This document shows positions 14,999 to 22,650 of a DNA stretch of 64,000 bases, in pieces (position 1 is the first letter of the stretch; each line of letters opens with the position of its first letter). A program made the position numbers and the translations under genes. Source of the DNA: Fen-178 sp963722575 (GTDB lineage: Bacteria > Acidobacteriota > Terriglobia > Bryobacterales > Bryobacteraceae); contig CAVRNR010000003.1 of NCBI GenBank assembly GCA_963722575.1, forward strand, positions 186,001 through 250,000. Reading direction: 5' to 3'. Below the pieces are notes generated by a model that was not told the origin of the DNA, did not search any database, and saw only the letters and a list, made by a program, of their open reading frames with translations.

Positions 14999-17752
14999 AT
15001 GCCGTATCAAATTGAAAGCGGGCGCCGGAGCCCGGGCTTCCGAGCCGGTTGCATCGCTTTCTTCATCATCCTCGGCCTGCTGCTTCTGAGCGCACGCGTT
15101 CTGGCCTCGTATGTGATCGAAATCGCATGGTGGAAGGAGCTGGGCCAGTTCCACACGTGGCTCAGCCTGCTCTACTACAGCACGGCGCCGCTCACGGCCG
15201 CCACGCTGCTGGCGTTCGCGGCCTTGTGGGTGGCGCACGCGCGCGCCCTCAAGTTCGCCGGGACCGGGCTGGGCGAGCACCGCATTTACGCGCGCATCTC
15301 CGCGCTGGCGCTTCTGCTGGTGGGCTACCTGATTGCCGCCTCGTCGATCGACACCTGGACGGTGGTGCGCTTCGCCGGCTCGCGCGGCCTGCCCGCGGCG
15401 GCGACGGTGTGGCGCGACGCCATCTTCCAGAAGCCGCTCTCCTTTTACCTGTTCGACCTGCCTTTCTACCTGCTGCTGCGCAGTTACGTGCTGGCCGTGG
15501 TGATCGTGTGCATTGTGGTTTACTGGCTGGCGGCGCGCGGCTGGCAGGTGCGGCACCGGTTCGGGGAGTTGCAGGATGCCCGCGAGCTGGATTTCACCTT
15601 CCTGAAGTTGGAAGGCGGTTTGGAATCCCGCTTCCTGCGCGGCGCCACGGTGGCGCTGCTGCTGGCCATGGCTCTGCAATTCTTCCTGGGACGCTATTCG
15701 ATGCTCTACAACGAGCACGGCACGTTTCTGGTAGGCATCGATTACGTCGATTTGAACTTCGGACTGCCGCTGCAATGGCTGCTGATTGTGGCCTGCCTGG
15801 CCGCCGCGGTGCTGGTTTCGATGGGCCGGTGGCTTCTGGCGGCCTCCATGGCGCTGGCGCTGGTGGTGGCCTTCCTGGTGCCGCCCGCCGTTTCCGCGCT
15901 CTACGTGCGCCCCAACGAAATCTCGCTCCAGCGACCCTACATCCAGACGCACATTCACGCCACGCGCAGCGCCTTCGGACTGGAGCAGCAGGTGCGCGAG
16001 GTGGAATTCAAGGCCCAGCCCGACGCCCCTATCGACGTCGCGCACAACAGGCCCACGCTGGACAACGTGCGGCTGTGGGACTGGCACGCCTTCCACGACA
16101 CGGTCACCCAGATCCAGGCGCTGCGCCCGTACTACGTGTTCCACGACACCGATGTGGACCGCTACACCATCGATGGCCAATACCGCCAGGTGCTGCTGGC
16201 GCCGCGCGAGCTCGACCTCAGCCAGCTTCCCGCCGCCCGCGCCAACTGGATCAACCCCGCCTTCATTTACACCCACGGCTACGGCCTGGTGCTGGCCGGA
16301 GTCAGCCAGATCACGCCCGACGGCCTGCCCGTCCTGATCATCGATAACGCCCCGCCCGAAGTCAAAACCAAGAGTCTGAAGCTGACGCGACCCGAGATCT
16401 ACTACGGCGAAGTGTCCCACGAGCCGGTTTTCGTGGACACCGCGCAGCCGGAGTTCAACTATCCCTCCGGCGAGAAGAACGTGACCTCGCGCTACGAAGG
16501 CAAGGGCGGGTTCCCGATTTCCTCGTTTATGATGCGGCTGGCCGCCGCCGTCTACGAAGGCGAGCCCAACATTCTGCTGACCGACTATCTCACGCCCAAC
16601 AGCCGCATGATGATCCGCCGCCGGGTGCGCGACCGCGTGCAGGAGCTGGCCGGCTTCCTCCAGTGGGACACGGACCCGTACCTGGTGATCACCGACGCCG
16701 GGCGGCTGGTGTGGATGATCGATGGCTACACCACCTCCGACGCGCATCCCTATTCGCGCGCGGTGGATGTGCCCGATATGGGCAGCGTCAACTACATACG
16801 CAACGCCGTGAAGGCCACCGTGGACGCCTACGACGGCGAAACCCACATGTACATCTTCGCGCCCGGCGACCCCATCATCAATGCCTACCGGCAGCTCTTC
16901 CCCGACCTGTTCCGCCCGGAGTCGGCCATGCCGGCGGACTTGCGGGCCCACGCGCGCTATCCCGAGACCCTGTTTCGCGTTCAGGCCGAGATCTATCGCA
17001 CCTACCACATGCTGGACCCGCAGTCGTTCTACAACAAGGAGGACCTGTGGGACCTGGCGCGGTACACCGGCGGCCAAGGCAATGGCACCGAGCCGGTGAG
17101 CCCGACCTATGTGATGGCCTCCCTGCCCGGCCAGGATAAGGCCGAGTTCCTGCTGCTGGTGCCGTTCACGCCGCGCAACAAGGACAACCTCATCGGCCTG
17201 ATGGTGGCGCGCTGCGACGGCGAGAACCTGGGCAACGTCGTGGTGCTGCTGCTGTCGAAGCAGGAGCTCATCTTCGGTCCCATGCAGGTGGGCGCGCGCA
17301 TCAATCAGGACCAGACGATTTCCAAAGACCTTACGCTGTGGAACCAGCAGGGATCGCAGGTGCTGCGCGGCCAGATCCTGGTATTGCCGGTGGGCGACAC
17401 GTTTCTGTACGTGGACCCCCTCTACATCCAGGCCACCGAAGCCCGCATGCCGCAGTTGAAGAAAGTGGTGCTGGCGGTGGGCAACCGGCTGATTTATACG
17501 GACACCTACGACGAGGCGCTGGCGCAGCTTTCCACCGGGGCGCAGCAGTTGATTCAGCAGGCCACCGGCTCCACGCCGGGCTCAGGGAGCACCGCCGCGC
17601 CCGCCGCCGCTGCCGCCGCTGCCGCCACTCCCGCCGATGCGCGTTTGCAGCGCATTCGCGACCATCTGCGGCGGTATCGCGAGCTGGCGGGGCAAGGGCG
17701 CTGGTCGGAAGCCGGGAAGGAACTGGAGGCGATCGAAGCGGAAGCGCGGTAG
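14999..17752 (+). CDS. UPF0182-family large membrane protein
   Basis: The 917-aa protein has seven N-terminal membrane helices (to about residue 290). A large extracytoplasmic domain follows, with family-typical segments (LQRPYIQTHIHATRSAFGL, RPEIYYGEVSHEPVFVDT, YPETLFRVQAEIYRTYHM). The C-terminus has a linker of almost uninterrupted alanines followed by a charged helix. The function of UPF0182 is unknown. I preferred the ATG at 14999, preceded by a TACGCT box 6 nt away, over the one at 14957. About 140 bp of the 3' part (from 17456) recur at 20061-20200 beyond the toxin-antitoxin cluster. Confidence 0.9.
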   Translation: MPYQIESGRRSPGFRAGCIAFFIILGLLLLSARVLASYVIEIAWWKELGQFHTWLSLLYYSTAPLTAATLLAFAALWVAHARALKFAGTGLGEHRIYARISALALLLVGYLIAASSIDTWTVVRFAGSRGLPAAATVWRDAIFQKPLSFYLFDLPFYLLLRSYVLAVVIVCIVVYWLAARGWQVRHRFGELQDARELDFTFLKLEGGLESRFLRGATVALLLAMALQFFLGRYSMLYNEHGTFLVGIDYVDLNFGLPLQWLLIVACLAAAVLVSMGRWLLAASMALALVVAFLVPPAVSALYVRPNEISLQRPYIQTHIHATRSAFGLEQQVREVEFKAQPDAPIDVAHNRPTLDNVRLWDWHAFHDTVTQIQALRPYYVFHDTDVDRYTIDGQYRQVLLAPRELDLSQLPAARANWINPAFIYTHGYGLVLAGVSQITPDGLPVLIIDNAPPEVKTKSLKLTRPEIYYGEVSHEPVFVDTAQPEFNYPSGEKNVTSRYEGKGGFPISSFMMRLAAAVYEGEPNILLTDYLTPNSRMMIRRRVRDRVQELAGFLQWDTDPYLVITDAGRLVWMIDGYTTSDAHPYSRAVDVPDMGSVNYIRNAVKATVDAYDGETHMYIFAPGDPIINAYRQLFPDLFRPESAMPADLRAHARYPETLFRVQAEIYRTYHMLDPQSFYNKEDLWDLARYTGGQGNGTEPVSPTYVMASLPGQDKAEFLLLVPFTPRNKDNLIGLMVARCDGENLGNVVVLLLSKQELIFGPMQVGARINQDQTISKDLTLWNQQGSQVLRGQILVLPVGDTFLYVDPLYIQATEARMPQLKKVVLAVGNRLIYTDTYDEALAQLSTGAQQLIQQATGSTPGSGSTAAPAAAAAAAATPADARLQRIRDHLRRYRELAGQGRWSEAGKELEAIEAEAR

Positions 17753-17957
17753 GGATTTGACGGAACGAAGCCAAACCGTAAGAATAGCCACGACGTTGCA
17801 TCCCTGGTCAGTCAAGTCTGTCGGCGTGCAATCGCCTCGATGATGGATATCCCGAGCTCGGCCGGGTTCTGCAGAGGCTGGCCATCGGGTGTGAAGCTTT
17901 AGGCGGCAAACTACTGAACCGGCGCGAGTTGGAGCGCGAGATTGCGGAACGCCGGCC
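17753..17957. other. Intergenic region with decayed coding remnant
   Basis: No intact gene is present. In the plus direction, two adjoining frames read as protein-like sequence: HDVASLVSQVCRRAIAS, then YPELGRVLQRLA and NRRELEREIAERR. The two pieces are separated by a frameshift and there is no start or stop framing. This looks like the end of a degraded small gene, perhaps an antitoxin, left between the UPF0182 gene and the DUF5615/DUF433 pair. Confidence 0.4.
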
Positions 17958-18302
17958 TCAGCGCTCCGGATCGCTTATGCGAACCACTTGTCCCGGTGCC
18001 ACGCATTGGATCAGCCGGACCAGTTCCTCCGATACTCTCTCGTAGGAAGGCATCTGGTTGTTGGCCGTCTCCAATACAATGACTCCGAACGACAGCTTCT
18101 TCAAATTATGTTCGAACTCGAAGCCTTTATTGATTGCCAGGAAGACGTCAAACCGGCCCTGAATTTGCGGGATGAGAACGTGATCTCGCTGGCCAGCCCA
18201 TCCCAAATCTCCGACGGTGTTCACAGCACACTGGGAAAGAGCCGAGCGAAGATGAGGTGCGAGGCGAGGATTGATGCACTCGTCGATCAGGACACGGCGC
18301 AT
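17958..18302 (-). CDS. DUF5615 PIN-like toxin candidate
   Basis: The 114-aa protein starts VLIDECINPRLAPHL, the DUF5615 version of the PIN-like acidic motif. FDVFLAINKGFEFEHNL (corresponding to the T/D..F motif) and GVIVLETANNQ follow. DUF5615 proteins are usually encoded immediately after a DUF433 protein and are thought to be the nuclease part of a type II module. The start overlaps the DUF433 gene by 16 bp. The protein looks full length. Confidence 0.85.
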   Translation of the reverse strand: MRRVLIDECINPRLAPHLRSALSQCAVNTVGDLGWAGQRDHVLIPQIQGRFDVFLAINKGFEFEHNLKKLSFGVIVLETANNQMPSYERVSEELVRLIQCVAPGQVVRISDPER

Positions 18303-18523
18303 TCGGCAACCAGGTCTTGCACCAATTCAAGATAGCGCTCCACCTGTTCCCGAGTGACAGTCGGGCACCCTGCCAAGAACTCGTCTACCGTAAAGCCGCT
18401 CTTGAGATCCTCCAGGAGAAGACGAGCAGGGACGCGAGTTCCACGGAAGCAGGGAGTCCCATGCATCAGGTCTGGGTCGACCAACACGATCTCGTTCATG
18501 CGGGTTCTTGCCTGCGCGTCCAT
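18287..18523 (-). CDS. DUF433 antitoxin candidate
   Basis: The 78-aa protein contains the DUF433 signature: HGTPCFRGTRVPARLLLEDLKSGFTVDEFLAGCPTVT, a winged-helix type fold. It pairs with DUF5615, which overlaps its 3' end. The ATG at 18523 overlaps an upstream TAA (TAATG), so it may be coupled to the decayed frame upstream. A second ATG at 18499 is also possible. Confidence 0.85.
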   Translation of the reverse strand: MDAQARTRMNEIVLVDPDLMHGTPCFRGTRVPARLLLEDLKSGFTVDEFLAGCPTVTREQVERYLELVQDLVAECAVS

Positions 18524-18525
18524 TA

Positions 18526-18789
18526 CACTTCCACGATACGATACTCCTGAGCACGCCGCAAGGACCTGCGCTCGTCAAATACCTGCCGTTGATGATGGAC
18601 GCCTATTCCGCTATTTGCCGGCGCGACGGTTTGCGAAGCAACAGTTCCTAGTAGTCTTGGGCGCCGCCGTCTTCGGCCGAGATTTGCTTCTGGCGCGCGG
18701 CTTCGATCAGTTCCAGCGCCCTGAACTCCTCCTCCGCGACATCCGCCGGCGCGATCGCCGCAAGCTGCCTGATGTGGTATAACAGTCAT
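18526..18789 (-). pseudogene. Degraded small gene(s) upstream of DUF433
   Basis: On the minus strand, three short open stretches in different frames have protein-like content. One ends EELIEAA-type sequence with a stop near 18650. The next reads ELLLRKPSRRQIAE. The last reads VFDERRSLRRAQEYRIVEV and stops exactly at the DUF433 start. None is complete. I infer remnants of another small toxin-antitoxin gene; the family is not identifiable. Confidence 0.4.
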
Positions 18790-18800
18790 ACCACCCTGCG

Positions 18801-19080
18801 ATGCGATTCCGGTTCAGCAAGGCCAAGAGCGAGTCGCTGAGGCGCAACCCGAGGCGAGGCGTCGGCTTCGATGAGGCGCAAGAGGTCTTCACTCGCCCGT
18901 ATTACTCAGGACCAGCGGTCGGACGACCCGGAACAGTACCGCGCGATCGGATGGGTGCAGGATCGCCTGTTCACGGTGATCTTCGAGGTCAGGGAAGACA
19001 ACCTCGGCGAATACTGCCACCTAGTGACGCCGTGGCGCTCGACGCGGGAGGAGCGGGAGTTATATGAAGCCAACTCGTGA
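18801..19080 (+). pseudogene. brnT: BrnT-type toxin gene with a frameshift
   Basis: The first frame reads MRFRFSKAKSESLRRN then GVGFDEAQEVFTRPY, the BrnT N-terminal half. Within about 18892-18905 the reading must shift one base to continue as DDPEQYRAIGWVQDRLFTVIFEV and RSTREERELYEANS, the BrnT C-terminal half with its conserved R..ER..YE helix. BrnT is a RelE-fold ribonuclease neutralised by BrnA. As written, no full-length toxin is made. This is either inactivation or a sequence error. The next gene, a BrnA-type antitoxin, overlaps its end by 17 bp. Confidence 0.75.
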
Positions 19081-19339
19081 AAGCAAGAAAGTCCCTTCGG
19101 CCGAATCCGTTGCCCGAATGGCCGACCGGGGCGAAGACGTGTCGCGTTTCTTCACGAACCGCGGCAAGATGATGCGCCCCATCCAGCGGGTGAACGTGGA
19201 TTTTGCCGCCTCCATGCTTCAGGAACTCGACCAAGCGGCGGCGGAGTTGAACGTGAGCCGCCAGGCGGTGATCAAGGCGTTCGTCCGCCAGGCGCTGGAT
19301 CAGCATCACCTGGCGCAGGGGGCTCGGAAAGCAAGTTGA
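19064..19339 (+). CDS. brnA: BrnA/CopG-type antitoxin
   Basis: The 91-aa protein has a disordered N-terminus, then EDVSRFFTNRGKMMRPIQRVNVDFAASML, then the ribbon-helix-helix ending ELNVSRQAVIKAFVRQALDQH. This is the usual antitoxin partner of BrnT. It would bind DNA at the operon promoter and neutralise the toxin. It is intact although its toxin gene is frameshifted. Confidence 0.85.
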   Translation: MKPTRESKKVPSAESVARMADRGEDVSRFFTNRGKMMRPIQRVNVDFAASMLQELDQAAAELNVSRQAVIKAFVRQALDQHHLAQGARKAS

Positions 19340-19352
19340 TGGTTGAGCAGGG

Positions 19353-19793
19353 CTACCGGATGCGGACCGGGGTCGCCAGGCCGGCGGCGCGGGCCAGTTG
19401 GGCCTGGGCACGGTCGAAGGTGTAGAACGATTCCGCGTGCAACACCAGGGCGGCGGCCACGTGCAGGATGTCCAGCGTGCGGGTGCCCAGCGTCGCGGTG
19501 TGCTTCCGTGACAATTGCCGGGCCACATCGTACATTGCCGCTGGAACGGGCGTCGCCTGGAAGACGCCGTCGGCGATGTGAGTCGCGAGTTGCTGAAGCG
19601 CGGCCCGCGCTTGGGACGCGGTGATTTCTTGGCGAAAGACTCTTAGCTCGATGGCATTTGTCAGTTCCGCCTCGCCGAACGGAGTCAGGAGGAAGGGCCC
19701 GGCCGCTTGCAGCAGATACTCCCGCGCCGAAGCCGAATGCGCATCTGGCGCGTACAGCGAGGTCAGAAGGCTGGAATCCAAGTAAGAACTCAA
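19353..19793 (-). CDS. vapC: PIN-domain (VapC-type) toxin
   Basis: The 146-aa protein has the PIN acidic residues in order: D near the start in YLDSSLLTSLYAPD, E in GEAELTNAIELR, D in GTRTLDILHVAAAL, and D in FYTFDRAQ. VapC-type PIN domains cleave tRNA or rRNA using Mg2+ or Mn2+. The start overlaps the antitoxin gene by 4 nt (19790-19793). The gene looks intact. Confidence 0.9.
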   Translation of the reverse strand: MSSYLDSSLLTSLYAPDAHSASAREYLLQAAGPFLLTPFGEAELTNAIELRVFRQEITASQARAALQQLATHIADGVFQATPVPAAMYDVARQLSRKHTATLGTRTLDILHVAAALVLHAESFYTFDRAQAQLARAAGLATPVRIR

Positions 19794-20041
19794 TACCTGT
19801 CCCGATCGGCTCGAATGAGGTCGGCCCCCGTAACTTTCAGCTTCTTGTTGCCGTAAATCTCCTTCAGCATGGCCATGAAGTCGGGCAGCGGCACGGGCGC
19901 CGCCGGCCGTTCCGGCACCAACCGCGCGATTACTCGCTTGCGCTTGGTGATCTGAACCTCCTCGCCTTCTTGAAGCAGATTCTCGATTTCCGGGAAATGA
20001 TATCGGAGATCGCGAACCGTCGCCTTTCTCACGTGATCCAT
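19790..20041 (-). CDS. Phd/YefM- or VapB-type antitoxin
   Basis: With the start at 20041 the product is 83 aa: VRKATVRDLRYHFPEIENLLQEGEEVQITKRKRVIARLVPE, which is the Phd-like DNA-binding half. A C-terminal toxin-binding segment follows (DFMAMLKEIYG). An ATG at 20089 would extend into the duplicated UPF0182 fragment and is unlikely to be native. It is coupled to the PIN toxin by an ATGA overlap. Confidence 0.82.
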   Translation of the reverse strand: MDHVRKATVRDLRYHFPEIENLLQEGEEVQITKRKRVIARLVPERPAAPVPLPDFMAMLKEIYGNKKLKVTGADLIRADRDRY

Positions 20042-20060
20042 TTTAGCATCACTCTGCGTT

Positions 20061-20200
20061 TTGAAGAAGGCAGTGCTGTCGGTGGGCAACCGGCTGATCT
20101 ATACGGTCGCCTACGACGAGGCGCTGGCGCAGCTTTCCACCGGCGCCCAGCAGTTGATCCAGGAGGCTGGGACGGGTTCCACGCCGACCGCGGCGCCCGG
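20061..20200 (+). pseudogene. Partial duplicate of the UPF0182 gene 3' part
   Basis: The sequence from TTGAAGAAG at 20061 through TTCCACGCCG near 20190 matches 17456-17590 in the intact UPF0182 gene in the same orientation, roughly 85-90% identical by eye. It matches the region just before the alanine-rich linker. It has no start and cannot encode a protein by itself. The whole toxin-antitoxin cluster (17958-20041) lies between the intact gene and this copy. Confidence 0.87.
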
Positions 20201-20211
20201 CGATCCGGACT

Positions 20212-20488
20212 CTACAATACCGCCCTGAGATGGATCTCGCCCGCCACGGGCGTGATCCACTTTTGTCTGCCGTGTCCCGCGAGTGGCTTCTCAGTGACTT
20301 GAATCACGCCGAAACGCTCCGGGACTTGGACATCGCGGGTCACGGCGCTTCTGTCGCGCTTCAGTTTCTTCGAAGGCTACTACTCTACTGGACGGAATGG
20401 CATTACCCCGATCGGCCGCTTTCGCAAGTTTGCGTCCCCGTTCGAAGAACGAATCCACTCGCTCCACCCGAATTTCAGTCTTGCGCAT
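20212..20488 (-). pseudogene. Internally deleted TumA-like (HVO_A0114-type) antitoxin/regulator
   Basis: From an ATG at 20488 with AGGAGG upstream, the frame reads MRKTEIRVERVDSFFERGRKLAK then IPSSRVVAFEETE, the N-terminal half of this winged-helix family. It then loses the frame. Another frame carries GVIQVTEKPLAGHGRQKW and ends in a stop at 20212, consistent with the C-terminal wing. The middle of the domain is missing. Intact relatives are about 110-120 aa and form antitoxins with TumE (DUF6516) toxins. No TumE gene is seen beside it. Confidence 0.6.
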
Positions 20489-20514
20489 GCCCGGCCTCCT
20501 TTGCCAGCATTCAA

Positions 20515-20568
20515 AGCGTCATGACCGATTGCGTATCGCTGCCCGACGGTCGCGGCTCGGAATGAGGC
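20515..20568. repeat. Dispersed repeat, copy 1 (related copy at 53574-53626)
   Basis: The shared core is GCGTCAT..ACCGATTGCGTAT followed by CGCTCC or CGCTGC, then ACGGTCGCGGCTC and G..TGAGGC. About 45 of 53 positions match the copy at 53574. It is non-coding in both places and lies next to a tRNA gene here. Confidence 0.75.
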
Positions 20569-20639
20569 ATCGTACCGATCAGCGGGTAGAAGCACGATGG
20601 AGCCAAACCAAGCTCACTTGGCCGGACCGGCCGGTCGTT

Positions 20640-20716
20640 TGGTGGCGGCGGGGAGACTCGAACTCCCGACCTACGGATTATGAGACCGTCGCTCTAGCCA
20701 GCTGAGCTACACCGCC
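20640..20716 (-). tRNA. Elongator tRNA-Met (CAU anticodon)
   Basis: The full cloverleaf is readable: acceptor GGCGGTG/CGCCGCC with one G-U pair, D arm GCTC/GAGC, anticodon arm ACGGT-CTCATAA-TCCGT, T arm GGGAG-TTCGAGT-CTCCC, discriminator A and an encoded CCA (20640-20642). The anticodon is CAT. The first acceptor pair G1-C72 is Watson-Crick, which argues against an initiator tRNA. The 31-39 pair is a T-T mismatch, and the anticodon stem has four other good pairs. Confidence 0.95.
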
Positions 20717-20930
20717 ATCTCGATTCAAGTTTAGCAGACACCTTCCCGCAGTTAAAAACCACGGGGTTTACCCGATTGAATTTGTGGAAAAGCGGGGGTT
20801 CCGAGGGCGTCTCTCTGTAACCGTTTCGCAACATTCACCGGCGATTGTGGTTTTAGCGGTTAACCCTTTTCCCGACAGTGGTTTGCGGCTGCCTGCTGCG
20901 GTGTGGTTCAAGTCGTCGTAAGTGCCTTTG

Positions 20931-22175
20931 TTACGGCACTTTAGGGAGTCTTGCGGCGCTTTTTCCCACAATGTTTTCCACACGGCGCTGCAAGGATTCC
21001 GGGATCTCGGCCTCCAGCTCGCAATACTCCCCGTAGTAGCGCGTCTCGAGCACCTGGCCGAACTCGTGCAGCAGAGCCATGGAAGCTCCGTCTCCGGCCG
21101 AAAGGCGAAAAGTGGCGCGCACAATCGGATCGAGAGGAAGGGCCTCGTCGATGGCCGCCAGCAGTTTGTCGATGCCGGCGCCGGTCAGAGCGGAAATGGC
21201 CACGCCGCGGGCATTCGGATGGCCGCGAGCTTCGGGTGGCAGCCGGTCCATCTTGTTCATGATGAGGATTTGCGGAATCTGGGCCGCTCCGATCTCCGCC
21301 AGCACCTGGAGCACATGCGCGGTGTGCTCGGCGGCGGAGGGCGACGAGGCGTCCACCACGTGCAGCACCAGCGCCGCTTCCGTTACCTCCTCCAGAGTGG
21401 CGCGAAATGCCTTTATCAGGGTGGTGGGCAGATTACGGATGAACCCCACCGTATCGCTCACCAGCACGCGCCGGCGCGAGGGCAGAATCAGCGGCCGCAC
21501 GGTGGGGTCGAGGGTGGCGAACATGCGCGCATCCACTGCGACGCCGGCCTGGGTGAGCCGGTTAAAGAGCGTCGACTTGCCGGCGTTGGTGTAGCCCGCC
21601 AGCGCCAGGGTGGCCAGCGGAACGGCGCTCCGTCTCTGGCGGTGCAGCGCGCGGCCGGCCCGCACTCCCTCCAGCGCGTCGGCAATTTTCTTGATGCGGC
21701 GGGCGATGCGGCGGCGGTCGGTTTCGAGCTGGGTTTCGCCGGGCCCGCGCGTCCCAATGCCGCCGCCCAGTCGGGACATCTCCACGCCGTGGCCGGAGAG
21801 GCGCGGCAGCAGGTAATTCAACTGAGCAAGCTCAACCTGGAGGCGGCCTTCGCGCGTCCGCGCGCGCGATGCAAAAATGTCCAGAATGAGCTGGGTGCGG
21901 TCGATGACTTTGGCGTCGATGGCCTTTTCGAGGTTGCGCTGCTGGGTGGGAGAGAGGTCGTGGTCGAAGATCACCACGCCGGCGCCGCTGGATGCGACGG
22001 CGGCCGCGATCTCATCCACTTTGCCATGGCCAACGAGGGTGGCGGCGTCCGGAGCCGGGCGCGTTTGAAACACTTTTTCGGCGATCTGCGCTCCGGCGCT
22101 GGCGGCCAGTTCGGCCAGTTCCTCCAGTGATTCTTCCGCCGGAACGGCTTTGTCGCTGCCGGGCCCAGGAGGCAC
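20931..22175 (-). CDS. hflX: Ribosome-associated GTPase HflX
   Basis: The product has the HflX N-terminal domain (AQIAEKVFQTRPAPDAATLVGHGKVDEI), the Gly-rich linker SRLGGGIGTRGPGETQLETDRR, and the GTPase motifs GYTNAGKST, DTVGFIRNLP and NKMD. HflX splits stalled ribosomes under stress. The GTG at 22175 is the first conventional start, but the conserved ERAILVGLEW block lies upstream of it in frame, back to the hfq stop codon, with no ATG, GTG or TTG. The true start is therefore unclear. The gene follows hfq, the classic arrangement. A GGGCCC-type repeat lies at the 5' end (22159-22178). Confidence 0.92.
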   Translation of the reverse strand: MPPGPGSDKAVPAEESLEELAELAASAGAQIAEKVFQTRPAPDAATLVGHGKVDEIAAAVASSGAGVVIFDHDLSPTQQRNLEKAIDAKVIDRTQLILDIFASRARTREGRLQVELAQLNYLLPRLSGHGVEMSRLGGGIGTRGPGETQLETDRRRIARRIKKIADALEGVRAGRALHRQRRSAVPLATLALAGYTNAGKSTLFNRLTQAGVAVDARMFATLDPTVRPLILPSRRRVLVSDTVGFIRNLPTTLIKAFRATLEEVTEAALVLHVVDASSPSAAEHTAHVLQVLAEIGAAQIPQILIMNKMDRLPPEARGHPNARGVAISALTGAGIDKLLAAIDEALPLDPIVRATFRLSAGDGASMALLHEFGQVLETRYYGEYCELEAEIPESLQRRVENIVGKSAARLPKVP

Positions 22176-22178
22176 CCC
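22159..22178. repeat. GGGCCC-cored short repeat inside hflX
   Basis: The minus-strand sequence is GGGGTGCCTCCTGGGCCCGG, translated GVPPGP. It belongs to the same family as 31409-31428, 32053-32070, 38464-38501, 42689-42708, 42756-42775 and, in a diverged form, 55460-55477. Confidence 0.75.
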
Positions 22179-22247
22179 GCCGCGCGTCTTCCATTCCAGC
22201 CCGACCAGAATCGCCCGCTCTCGAACGGGGTTACCGAGTGGCGTGTG

Positions 22248-22553
22248 CTAAGCCTCCGAAGAGTCCTCGTGGACCGGCGCCGCCGGCGGAATTCCGCCCG
22301 TAGCGTTTTGGCCCGCCACTGCCGCGCCGCTGGCGTACGAGTGCGCAGTCTTCTGCGTGACCACCGTCGAAATGGCATGCTTGAAAATCAGTTGCTCTTG
22401 GTTGTTGGTCTCCAGCACCAGGGAGTACTTATCGAAACTCTTGATCCGGCCCGAGAGCTTGACGCCGCTCATCAGGTAGATCGTGAGAATAACTTTATCC
22501 TTGCGGGCGTTATTTAAGAAACTGTCTTGAATGTTCTGCGCCGGTTTTTCCAT
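22248..22553 (-). CDS. hfq: RNA chaperone Hfq
   Basis: The start at 22553 gives 101 aa beginning MEKPAQNIQDSFLNNARKDK, typical of Hfq. The Sm1 motif is VILTIYLMSGVKLSGRIKSFDKYSLVLE and the Sm2 motif is LIFKHAISTVV. The C-terminal tail of about 30 residues is Ala/Gly/Pro-rich, longer than in minimal homologues. Hfq forms a hexamer that pairs small RNAs with mRNAs. It is followed by hflX in the same direction, in the same reading frame, separated by one TAG. An upstream ATG at 22598 is not needed. Confidence 0.95.
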   Translation of the reverse strand: MEKPAQNIQDSFLNNARKDKVILTIYLMSGVKLSGRIKSFDKYSLVLETNNQEQLIFKHAISTVVTQKTAHSYASGAAVAGQNATGGIPPAAPVHEDSSEA

Positions 22554-22650
22554 GCCAATCCCCCAAACCCATTCGGGAAAGCAAAACAGGTGTAACAAAC
22601 AGCAAAATCATTGTACCCCGATTCACCTTGCCCAGGGGAAAGGACTGCTG

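Noticed and set aside
14909..17077. Extension of the minus-strand frame of the LolA-like gene to 959 aa
   Set aside because: The extra 720 residues are antisense of the UPF0182 coding region; a TTG start with good ribosome site and signal peptide at 14908 explains the real gene.
20230..20565. 111-codon plus-strand frame
   Set aside because: Overlaps the TumA-like remnant and the dispersed repeat; no ribosome site or recognisable domain.
20640..20716. tRNA-Met as integration att site of the toxin-antitoxin cluster
   Set aside because: I see no duplicated tRNA 3' segment on the far side and no integrase gene; the UPF0182 duplicate explains the boundary better.
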